Of a stretch of DNA of 64,000 bases, positions 56,101 to 64,000 are shown piece after piece (the stretch's first letter is position 1; each line of letters opens with the position of its first letter). The stretch is from Tubulanus polymorphus (lineage: Eukaryota > Nemertea > Palaeonemertea > Tubulaniformes > Tubulanidae), in assembly GCF_964204645.1 (NCBI RefSeq), contig NC_134028.1:24712153-24776152 (forward strand). Direction: 5' to 3'. A model generated the notes under the pieces. That model did no database searches. It was not told the DNA's origin and was given only the letters and a program-made list of their open reading frames with translations. The position numbers were made by a program, and so were the translations under genes.

Positions 56101-59100
56101 GTGAATGTCTAGGAGGCTGTTTAAGGCTGAAGGGGTGTTGCCTAATTCAGGGCTGAAGGGGGCGGTGAATGTCTAGGAGGCTGTTTAAGGCTGAAGGGGT
56201 GTAGCCTAGTTCAGGGTTGAAGGTGGCGGTGAATGTCTAGGAGGCTGTTTAAGGTTGAAGGGGTGTAGCCTAATTCAGGGCTGAAGGTGGCGGTGAATGT
56301 CTAGGAGGCTGTTTAAGGCTGAAGGGGTGTAGCCTAATTCAGGGCTGAAGGGGCAGTGAATATCTAGGAGGCTGTTTAAGGCTGAAGGGGTGTAGTTCAG
56401 AACTGCAGATATTTCGACATCGAGGTTCAATGGATTTAGCGGTACAGCGAGAATGAGTAGAAATGACTTACTTGACTCTAGGTTCACCGCTGCACTCTCC
56501 ATCCATCGGCTCATACGACGTGTTACTGTCATCTGAATGTTCGCCGGATTTCTCCTCAACCGGAATCGGAATCTCATAAAAATTCTCATCATCAGCACCA
56601 CTAAAACATAACACGATCAATATCAATATCGAAATATTCTATACACATGTCGATATAGAATACAGATTATTTGAACTGTGGATCAGTGACCAGTTGCACT
56701 GTCAGGACTTAATCGAAGCACATATTGGTTCTATCACCATTCCAACAACTTATGACTGTCTTATGATTTAGAAACTTTTGCCTAAGTGATAACTCAGCAC
56801 TTCATCCTGGGCTTAGGGCTCATCTCGGGCTCAGGTATTGTTGACTTACTTTTCATCAAATTTCACAACATCGTAATCCTGATACGTCGGTTCCGCTTGC
56901 GGTTTTCCGTGGCTTTTGATACTTGGATTAGGACTCTGAAAATATACGTAAAATCAATTCGATAACTTACTTACGACAGAAGAAATAGCGATATCGATTT
57001 TTAAGTTTAGCTTAATTCCCAGGCAACGAACAACACCTTCGAGCAATACACTATAATTCTTAATGTCAATATCGTTCATTATCTCGGTCGGCATTCTTAC
57101 GGGGAAGGATAATTTTTAGAAAATCGATCGCGCTTTTATCCAGACTTCTATAGATCGTATATCTATTTTTGAGTTAGCGCATCACGTGTAGATTTTACCA
57201 CGTCACGTAGCCTATCACAGCCTATGACTATATTTAGAAATATCGACAAGGAAAAAGCTGAACGAAGGCATTTGAATAGGCTGTATTATTGATTTGATCA
57301 GGGTTCTTAAGGGATTCCCAATTTCATTTTCCATACCCCTAAGTTACACATGGTCAACCTAGAACAGGCAACGTAGGCCCATTCAAAGTAATATAATAAG
57401 TGCCAATTATCGATTGCATCGACAAAGTGTTTTCTGAAAGTATGGTTATCAAATGTGTAATAAGACATTTAGGCATACAGCCTAAAATTCAAAATAGAAG
57501 GAAAATTATATTTTGAGACCATTTTATGATTTTTCATAGCCATAGAGAAAAAAAAAAACCAAAATTTCCATGGCTTTTCCAGGCACTGGATAAAATTCCC
57601 ATTCTCCAAAACCTCCCAAGACTTTCCAAAACCCGTAAGAACCCTGTTTGATGTAGCTAGCAGTCAGTATTACTCGCACCGGTGGAGGTAGATATAATAA
57701 GTTCGATGAGACTTTCAGAACTCGTTGGTTATAATGATGATTACTACTGAAATCGACTCGCTCAATTACAGACAGATGTTCGTTCTAAGCGTAGCAAGCT
57801 GTTCTATGATTAGACAGGTTAAATACATATTTATATTCCGAAAAAATTTCCTTCCAGATGATATCTATTTTATACTTAGGAGTGCTAAAACTACTGACTT
57901 TAATATACCAGATATAACAACAAAATGCATATGTATTTGTAGTAGAGGTCTGTTCAGAGAGTATTTATGCAAAATATTGCTGATTTGCAACTGCCAACCT
58001 CTGGAAAGTGCTGTAAGTAAGAAGTTGAATGTTTTTTAAGGAATATTTCATTGAAATATGAAAGAAAATGTTCATATTAATCCCTTATCAACAGCAAGAC
58101 CCTCAGACCATTCACGATAAAGACCGATCCTCATCCAGGTTCATTCTAAATCTTACAATGGGCCATATCTCTGTCCACCTTCTATCAATCACAGTATTGT
58201 GTGTAGCACGGACTCATTGACTTTGGTCTGTTTAAGTATGGGCCAAATAAGAACTAACTAACTAGAGTCTGTACGCAGGTCAAGTTGCTTTAGAAAAGTA
58301 TGATCAGCCAAATCTGAGGCTCTTCACCAACCACCAGAGATTGTTTGTTTTCATTCGAGTTCTTATTGCCGTTTACCTTTTGTGGAGGAGTTGTATTAAT
58401 ATTGCGATTAAGAGGACTCGTCCACGGGTCATCGTACGACAGAGCTGGAAGAGATGCACGACCTGCTCGTACTGGCACTTCTAGAAAATGAGATACAAGA
58501 AAACATGACAATCTTTAAAAGAAGCTTTGGACCGAGCTTTCTAAAACATTTGATAAGTTATCTGTGATCTTCTAATGTATATCATCCAGGCTCCGCCCAG
58601 GATTTCCCAGAGACATTTGAATTGGAAATGAACTAAAAATACCAAAACTGATCTTCCACACTTAACATGTGTTCAGTGCTTTCCAATTGAAATTGACATT
58701 TCCAATTGAAAAGTGAACTACAAACTGCAAACACACTTTCAAAAACGGATCCACATTTCCACGTAGGTGTGAATATCCTGAGGATGGAGCCAGGCTGCAG
58801 ATGTCGAGGAGGTTTTACATTTCTTCAATGTACTACAAATCATGAATTTTCAAGATTGAATGGAACAAAGTAAAACTTACTGCTATCATTTCTAGGTGGA
58901 AGACTAGGTGGTACTTGTGGTTTTTTACTGCTAGATGTCACAGTCGCAGGTGACGCTGCTGCTGCTGCTGCTGCTGTTGTTGGTTTTGAATTTGATGTCG
59001 TCGATGATTGTTTCAATGTTTCGATACTCTCCGCGTAGTAGACGCGTTTACGTTCCGTCACTACCGATAATTTCTCTTTCGCCAAAATGCGGCAGATGAA

Positions 59101-59123
59101 ATCCTCAATTCCGGGCAGCTTTT
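50176..59123 (-). CDS. Actin filament-associated protein (AFAP1/AFAP1L-like)
   Basis: Fourteen exons: 59123-58881, 58480-58377, 56935-56850, 56600-56472, 55710-55386, 54696-54601, 54246-54147, 53953-53798, 53470-53241, 53146-52922, 52481-52208, 51692-51524, 51215-51053 and 50268-50176, giving 797 codons in frame. The first listed exon starts mid-codon, so a short exon with the start Met lies upstream. Order: N-terminal helix (KLPGIEDFICRILAKEKLS); Pro/Ala linker; acidic Tyr-rich motif (YEPMDGE); PH1 (about 200-295, RLVCYKNEKDNKPLLDI); Ser-rich linker; PH2 (about 414-510, KRWCLIRRNNLEVYTL, WIRLLLKETG); DDVYDSPF; coiled coil (about 675-755, EELAKLREKLSTLRQQR). This matches AFAP1, AFAP1L1 and AFAP1L2, cytoplasmic adaptors linking Src signalling to actin filaments. 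The donor of exon 58480-58377 is ambiguous. The 3' end is uncertain: reading past the donor at 51053 stays open to a stop near 50852. Confidence 0.87.
50312..50601 (-). mobile_element. TTAA-flanked MITE with CCCTTTCAGTGC ends, copy A
   Basis: CCCTTTCAGTGC (50312) and GCACTGAAAGGG (ending 50601) are exact inverted ends; TTAA follows at 50602-50605 and a TTAA-like TTAAAA precedes. The interior carries several palindromic motifs such as CACCGCAGTGCGGTG (50528-50542). No transposase frame. End sequence and TTAA target suggest piggyBac-type mobilisation. It lies in an AFAP-like intron. Confidence 0.82.
50635..50733 (+). mobile_element. Short MITE, copy 2 (first copy at 30685)
   Basis: ACCTATCAGTGGTTTAG at the left and ACCAATGATTAGGT at the right form imperfect inverted ends; the interior matches 30685-30773. 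It sits about 30 bp from the TTAA element, so two elements share one intron. Confidence 0.7.
51764..52160 (+). mobile_element. CAGGGTCCCTAC-family copy in an AFAP-like intron
   Basis: It begins CAGGATCCCTACTGATCAGT and carries the family landmarks GCGTCTACATCACTTTTAT and CAGTAGACTCCTCTTAAAT. The right end is eroded (GGAGTTGTAAAGACAC). It fills about 397 of 515 bp of the intron between exons 51692-51524 and 52481-52208. Confidence 0.75.
52616..52819. mobile_element. Foldback element with internal minisatellite
   Basis: GTTTCCTTTGAG (52616-52627) and CTCAAAGGAAAC (52808-52819) are perfect inverted ends. Between them a unit of roughly 34 bp containing TCATCTTCAGGAATACAGGA and CTACTAGGATAG is repeated about four times. 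A relative without expansion lies at 59179-59278. Confidence 0.75.
54370..54545. repeat. Dispersed repeat shared with 6000-6190 and 13900-14020
   Basis: CTGCTGAGAATCCAATCAATT, AAACTGTTTGATTTTACGCG and GATCTAGCAATCTCAACAAA align with the other two copies. Intronic in the AFAP-like gene; ends undefined. Confidence 0.6.
54991..55330 (+). mobile_element. CCCTTTCAGTGC-family copy B, rearranged
   Basis: TTAA-CCCTTTCAGTGC occurs at 54987 and again, in the same direction, at 55272. The first half matches the right half of copy A in reverse, including CACCGCAATGCGGTG at 55051-55065. The second start matches copy A's left end (GCTGGCTAATTAATAC). Two like ends in direct orientation imply two insertions or an internal inversion. 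Confidence 0.7.
55873..56396 (+). repeat. Minisatellite, 64 bp unit, about 8 copies
   Basis: Unit landmarks TGAAGGGGTGTAGCCTA, TTCAGGGCTGAAGG, CGGTGAATGTCTAGGAGG and CTGTTTAAGGC recur every 64 bp with few changes. It occupies most of the AFAP-like intron between the acidic exon (56472-56600) and the PH1 exon, and extends a fortuitous open frame. Confidence 0.92.
57299..57646 (+). mobile_element. hAT-like MITE with CAGGGTTCTTA ends
   Basis: CAGGGTTCTTA at the left and TAAGAACCCTG at the right are inverted. TTTGAT directly flanks both sides (57293-57298 and 57647-57652), a good target duplication. 348 bp, non-coding, in an AFAP-like intron. Confidence 0.82.
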
Positions 59124-59178
59124 CTACAAAAACAGATAAATGAATAATGATAATAAATATAGCTGCAAAGCAGCGATA

Positions 59179-59278
59179 ACTAGTAGTTTATTCAACGTTT
59201 CGACTATATCCTAGTAGTCATCTTCAGGATTTCTAATAATACTAGGATATAGTCAAAACATTAAATAAACTACTAGCT
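59179..59278. mobile_element. Palindromic foldback element
   Basis: ACTAGTAGTTTATTCAACG, CGACTATATCCTAGTA at the left is mirrored by TACTAGGATATAGTC, TTAAATAAACTACTAGCT at the right. The centre GTCATCTTCAGGATT is shared with the element at 52616. Confidence 0.7.
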
Positions 59279-59899
59279 CAAGGCAACATTTTCAGACTGT
59301 ATTTTTTGTTATCGTAGTGGGATTTTCTTAATATCATCGTCTCAACACACGCATATAGAGTCTTATTATTGGTGAGCCATGAAAGTCTATCGTATTTTCG
59401 ATATGTGATGATATTTTCTATGCCCGATGTATTAAAAATACATGCAATACGATCACTTTCTAAGATAATCCGCTGCTACGCCAAATGGAAGCTCACCTGA
59501 AAAAATTCTTACGCCGAAAGAAATTGGACAGATTTTCTTCGGCAGCAATTCTTAGTAATTTCTCAAATTCTACGTATGAAGATTTTCTCTCTCAACAGCA
59601 ATAACAAGAAATGTGACAATATTTTGCTCCGACAGATTCAATGGAGCTTCACAGTTATGTTTGGAGGATAGAAGTGCTCAGTAGTAGGAAGTATAAAAAC
59701 AAGCTTTGATAAAAGTAAAAAAGATCTCATTACTGGCGACTGGGTCAGGTTTATCTGAGTCATCGAGATGATAAAATGGAAGCCGATACGTCAACATTCT
59801 CAACACGTTGATTTTATTGATCGAAGACGACGACCGACGACGAGGTGTCGTTATCTCTTACCATTACACAGTGAGTCAATACTCACAACATGAGCAAAC

Positions 59900-60165
59900 C
59901 ACCTGTGAGGAACGCACATTCACAGCAGACACTGACAACCTGCCAGACACTCATGAGTGGCAACAACCAGTGAGGCACGGACACTCACAGCAGACACTGA
60001 CAACCTGCCACACACTCATGAGTGGCAACAACCTGTGAGGAACGCACACTCACAGCAGACACTGACAACCTGCAGGAGTTTTATCAGACTGACACTCATG
60101 AGTGGCAACAATGTGTGAGGCACTGACACTCGTGTGTGACAACAACCTGCGAGGTACGGCAGACA
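59900..60165 (+). repeat. Tandem repeat, about 65 bp unit, 3-4 copies
   Basis: The unit contains CACAGCAGACACTGACAACC, CACTCATGAGTGGCAACAAC and TGTGAGGAACG. Later copies are diverged and one has an insertion (AGGAGTTTTATCAGACTG). Confidence 0.85.
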
Positions 60166-60202
60166 GCAGTTTACTCTGTTTGCAAGTGAATGGTATGACA
60201 TC

Positions 60203-60203
<1 letters not shown>

Positions 60204-60238
<35 letters not shown>
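60204..60238 (+). repeat. (CTG)n microsatellite, about 11-12 units
   Basis: An uninterrupted CTG run on the plus strand (CAG on the minus strand). A shorter GCA run encodes the poly-Ala tract in the AFAP-like exon near 58950-58970. Confidence 0.95.
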
Positions 60239-60239
<1 letters not shown>

Positions 60240-60397
60240 CCGTCGCTGTCATAGAAAAATTCAATCAATCGTTTTACGGTAAAAATGAAAAATTGTCGCT
60301 TGATCCGTAAAACGTCTCATGAAATACGAGTTGATTCGATTGACTCGGTGCTTGTGTAATACAACATATATTCATTCAATCTGTACTGATAACAGCT

Positions 60398-61090
60398 TTA
60401 CTTCGCTCAGCCCTTACTTCGCTCAGCCTTACTTCGCTCAGCCTTACTTCGCTCAGCCCTTACTTCGCTCAGCCCTTACTTCGCTCAGCCCTTACTTCGC
60501 TCAGCCCTTACTTCGCTCAGCCCTTACTTCGCTCAGCCCTTACTTCGCTCAGCCCTTACTTCGCTCAGCCCTTACTTCGCTCAGCACTTACTTCGCTCAG
60601 CCCTTACTTCGCTCAGCCTTCACTTCCCTTAGCCCTTACTTCGCTCAGCCCTTACTTCGCTCAGCCTTTACTTCGCTCAGCCCTTACTTCGCTCAGCCCT
60701 TACTTCGCTCAGCCCTTACTTCGCTCAGCCTTCACTTCCCTTAGCCCTCACTTCGCTCAGCCCTTACTTCGCTCAGCCCTTACTTCGCTCAGCCCTTACT
60801 TCGCTCAGCCCTTACTTCGCTCAGCCCTTACTTCGCTCAGCCCTTACTTCGCTCAGCCCTTACTTCGCTCAGCACTTACTTCGCTCAGCCCTTACTTCGC
60901 TCAGCCTTCACTTCCCTTAGCCCTTACTTCGCTCAGCCCTTACTTCGCTCAGCCTTTACTTCGCTCAGCCCTTACTTCGCTCAGCCCTTACTTCGCTCAG
61001 CCCTTACTTCGCTCAGCCCTTACTTCGCTCAGCCCTTACTTCGCTCAGCCCTTACTTCGCTCAGCCCTTACTTCACTCAGCCCTTACTTC
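60398..61090 (+). repeat. Minisatellite, 16 bp unit, about 43 copies
   Basis: TTACTTCGCTCAGCCC is repeated with very few variants. A marked variant block with TTCACTTCCCTTAGCCC recurs near 60617, 60731 and 60906, showing larger duplications within the array. The 141-codon plus-strand frame across it is a product of the repeat (16-codon period), not a gene. Confidence 0.95.
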
Positions 61091-62344
61091 ATGGTTCTTA
61101 ATCTCACTCCTTTACGCCTCTGTTCGCCGGTAAAAATTTTTCGAAACAAGATATGATGATGGCGTAGAACTTGGCGGTGGTAAAATGCATTAGTCGTCCC
61201 GGGAATTCAACCGGCGTTCCACCGAAACAATATTCAAGGAGTTCAGTTACTGAATGTCAATCGGTGTTCATGCATCGGCGCAAGATAAGGTGGAAGAGCT
61301 GAACAGTGATTCATCAGTTCACTCGAAGAATTGAAGAGAAGATCAGAAAGGAACTGAGCAGTAACATCAAACACGAGATGGATAATATACAGGATAACGA
61401 CTATACCTCGATAATCTCTGCTGTCAAACTTTAAGTCTTATAAGTCTTTTTGTATTGAGCCATGAAACAATATTTCTGTAACAGCGAGGATTTGATGGGG
61501 CCTCGATTTGACGCCCGTTGCCTGATTCGGACCGGACTATAACCCGATATCTCTAATTGAAGTAGTCTTCATGAAAAATGAGAGCGACCTTGAAAATAGC
61601 AGTTTAATCGAAAATGAGTCAGAAATCATTTCGATTTTGAAAGTATTTTGAAATATTTGGGAGAAGTTGAGCTATCAAAAAGAGTAGAAACTGCTCCCAA
61701 ATAGTCGTCATTGTTGTTAGATTGGCTATAGAACTGATCTGAAGTTGTTAGATTGGCTTCACTAAGATGGTCATGGACTGGTCTGAAGTCTAAGCTCAGA
61801 CTATAGAACACCCCCCCCCCCCGAGTACTACAGCTCTTAGTAAACAATTTGACTATAACTGATTTTAATTCTTGAGTCAAACTTATTCTATTTCACATCA
61901 GCTCCTTAGCACAAGAGCTGCTTCAGCTCCTGTGCACCTGGATTCAGGAGCTTGAAGTGTAATAGAATATATGTCTTCGGTAAGAATGAAGTTGAGAGGG
62001 ATTCTTCAGAGGTGGTCCCTTTCATATAGAAAATGCTACCACCTTTCAAGATGATCGCCATTAACGAGATCGATTAGATTACGAGCAGGAAATGTACTTG
62101 GAAAATGAGCCGGTAAAGTATTACACGCGTGAATGACCACAGCGAAATGAGCATCATATACACACTATACCACTCTACACTAGAGAGAGAGAGAGAGGTC
62201 GCTAATTGCCTGAATAAGTTTCAATCACTGATTCTGAGAGAGGTTGTATGTATGCTATCAGAGCCCGGGGTGAAAACTTCCGACGACAATAATAATTACA
62301 TCATGTCTAACATTAGTACTAGAAGCAGGAAAACCTTCCCTGCC

Positions 62345-62480
62345 CAGTTGCACTGTTCCTAGGGATCAGGGAATCCAAAATTGCCTGCTATTTCTTTGAT
62401 CTTAAGACCCGAAAATTCCCAGATTAAATCGTAAGATATCCTCAGTGGGAGCTGTTTTTATCAAGAGGTTCAGAACTTTG
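62345..62480. repeat. Dispersed repeat shared with 11695-11935
   Basis: GTAAGATATCCTCAGTGGGA and GCTGTTTTTATCAAGAGG match the piwi-intron copy. It directly precedes the 50 bp minisatellite. Confidence 0.6.
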
Positions 62481-62522
62481 GAACTGGATCCTGATTTATT
62501 TTTACGGGGAAGAATAATTCCT

Positions 62523-63450
62523 GTAGATCACACAGATTTCACTGTAAGTGACAGTTTCTACTGCTACCAGTCTACAGTAGATCACACAGATTTCCCTGTG
62601 ACAGTTTCTACTGCTACCAGTCTACAGTAGATCACACAGATTTCCCTGTGACAGTTTCTACTGCTACCAGTCTACAGTAGATCATACAGATTCCCCTGTG
62701 ACAGTTTCTGCTGCTACCAGTCTACAGTAGATCACACAGATTTCCCTGTGACAGTTTCTACTGCTACCAGTCTACAGTAGATCACACAGATTCCCCAGTG
62801 ACAGTTTCTACTGCTACCAGTCTACAGTAGATCACACAGATTTCCCTGTGACAGTTTCTACTGCTACCAGTCTACAGTAGATCATACAGATTCCCCTGTG
62901 ACAGTTTCTACTGCTACCAGTCTACAGTAGATCACACAGATTCCCCTGTGACAGTTTCTAATGCTACAAGTCTACAGTAGATCATACAGATTCCCCAGTG
63001 ACAGTTTCTACTGCTACAAGTCTACAGTAGATCACACAGATTCCCCTGTGACAGTTTCTACTGCTACAAGTCTACAGTAGATCACACAGATTCCCCTGTG
63101 GCAGTTTCTACTGCTACCAGTCTACAATAGATCACACAGATTCCCCTGTGACAGTTTCTACTGCTACCAGTCTACAGTAGATCACACAGATTCCCCTGTG
63201 ACAGTTTCTAATGCTACAAGTCTACAGTAGATCATACAGATTCCCCAGTGACAGTTTCTACTGCTACAAGTCTACAGTAGATCACACAGATTCCCCTGTG
63301 ACAGTTTCTACTGCTACAAGTCTACAGTAGATCACACAGATTCCCCTGTGGCAGTTTCTACTGCTACCAGTCTACAATAGATCACACAGATTCCCCTGTG
63401 ACAGTTTCTACTGCTACCAGTCTACAGTAGATCATACAGATTTCGCAGTA
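62523..63450 (+). repeat. Minisatellite, 50 bp unit, about 18 copies
   Basis: Unit: GTAGATCACACAGATT, CCCCTGTGACAGTTTCTA, CTGCTACCAGTCTACA. Variants (CACACAGA or CATACAGA, CCCTGTG or CCCAGTG, ACCAG or ACAAG) recur in a 5-copy order that repeats itself around 62931-63170 and 63171-63410, so a block of about 240-250 bp has been duplicated. Confidence 0.95.
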
Positions 63451-64000
63451 GAACGTGTAATGAAAAGCTTTCTATTATCCCTCGTAATGTGAAGCCAATA
63501 ATTTACAGATGACGTTGATTTATAATCGTACTCCGACCCGACATCTCTAGTAGAAGATGAAATGCAATGTCCTCACAAACAGAAAATTGGCTTAGCACAT
63601 TCATGTTAATTATCGATCATATATCCTTCAAACTCAGAATGTCATTATTAGCGCCATCTTCATGGTCACATGGCCTGGCATAACTGAAGTTACCTGGAGT
63701 ATTCTAGATCAACATAATATTTATCCGAGGGGTCTCTAGTGAGAGACTAACTCTTTCCAGTAAACTCACTGGCTCTTCGAAGACAGGAAGGTACGTACTG
63801 CCCTCAGGTGCTATTTCGGAATTTTAGTTAAGAAGTAAAGAAGTAAATTGATGACTCAATGAACGGATCACACAAAAAACCGAAATATTGTCCCACTCTG
63901 AAAGGGTTTATCTTAGATTTGCGTGTTTTTAACTGTACTATTTCGTTAAGGGTTTACGAAGTTGTAGCTCTTCTTCACAATACAGAATTAGATGATAGCA

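Larger units (their letters stand above)
59124..64000. other. Upstream region or first intron of the AFAP-like gene
   Basis: The missing AFAP start exon must lie here or beyond the window; no ATG-donor pair in the required phase was found. The region is dominated by tandem repeats (59900-60165, 60204-60238, 60398-61090, 62523-63450). A plus-strand coding-like stretch near 61306-61436 is too weak to call. Confidence 0.5.

Noticed and set aside
60016-60268. Minus-strand frames with poly-Ala or poly-Ser tracts
   Set aside because: Arise from the CTG microsatellite and tandem repeats; no splice link to the AFAP-like gene in the required phase.
60319-60744. 141-codon frame across the 16 bp minisatellite
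   Set aside because: The 16-residue periodic peptide is a direct consequence of the repeat unit (48 nt = 3 units).
61306-61436. Plus-strand coding-like stretch (RRIEEKIRKELSSNIKHEMD)
   Set aside because: No upstream ATG before a stop, poor acceptor, no partner exon; possibly chance helical bias.

Overview
The window is animal nuclear DNA. It is AT-rich, its genes are split by many GT-AG introns, and it is full of short non-autonomous DNA transposons, microsatellites and minisatellites. The gene set fits an invertebrate, probably a marine lophotrochozoan such as a mollusc, annelid or brachiopod: a leucine-rich-repeat GPCR of the GRL101/relaxin-receptor type, a germline Piwi, a C2orf68 homologue, an EFCAB6-like EF-hand protein, S-adenosylmethionine synthetase and an AFAP-family adaptor. 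The species cannot be named from sequence alone. There are no bacterial-style operons, no CRISPR array and no convincing tRNA or rRNA gene.

Layout. (1) 2-1240 (+): 3' end of an LRR-GPCR. (2) 2082-2166 (-): first coding exon of an unidentified gene, head-to-head with a C2orf68/UPF0561 homologue (2451-4175, +) across a 284 bp gap carrying an ETS-type motif. (3) 4176-9465: intergenic, with a 545 bp foldback element. (4) 9466-18319 (-): a complete 18-exon piwi gene encoding 923 residues. (5) 18889-19549: 3' remnant of a non-LTR retrotransposon. (6) 21498-31252 (+): a 16-exon EF-hand protein of 1012 residues. (7) 37128-41043 (+): a 7-exon methionine adenosyltransferase of 395 residues, with TATA box and E-box. 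(8) 41044-48031: mostly intergenic or 3' UTR sequence with weak candidate exons. (9) 50176-59123 (-): an AFAP1-like adaptor with two PH domains and a C-terminal coiled coil; its first exon is not found and its 3' end is ambiguous. (10) 59124-64000: upstream sequence or first intron dominated by 65 bp, 16 bp and 50 bp tandem repeats.

I rebuilt the exon chains by hand from reading frame, splice sites and codon phase. For the C2orf68-like, piwi, EF-hand and MAT genes, every junction keeps frame and the summed lengths are exact multiples of three with one terminal stop. That is strong internal support for those models.

The genes do not form one pathway. Two may be linked biochemically: MAT makes S-adenosylmethionine, and the arginine-glycine motifs at the Piwi N terminus are the kind of site that protein arginine methyltransferases modify with it. 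The strongest window-wide pattern is that several introns of piwi and the AFAP-like gene consist mainly of terminal-inverted-repeat elements, and that several repeat families recur across the window. I found no clearly new molecular system. The items most worth a second look are the transposon-filled introns, the repeat families with internal palindromes, the unidentified exon on the shared promoter, and a coding-like segment with a single in-frame TGA.
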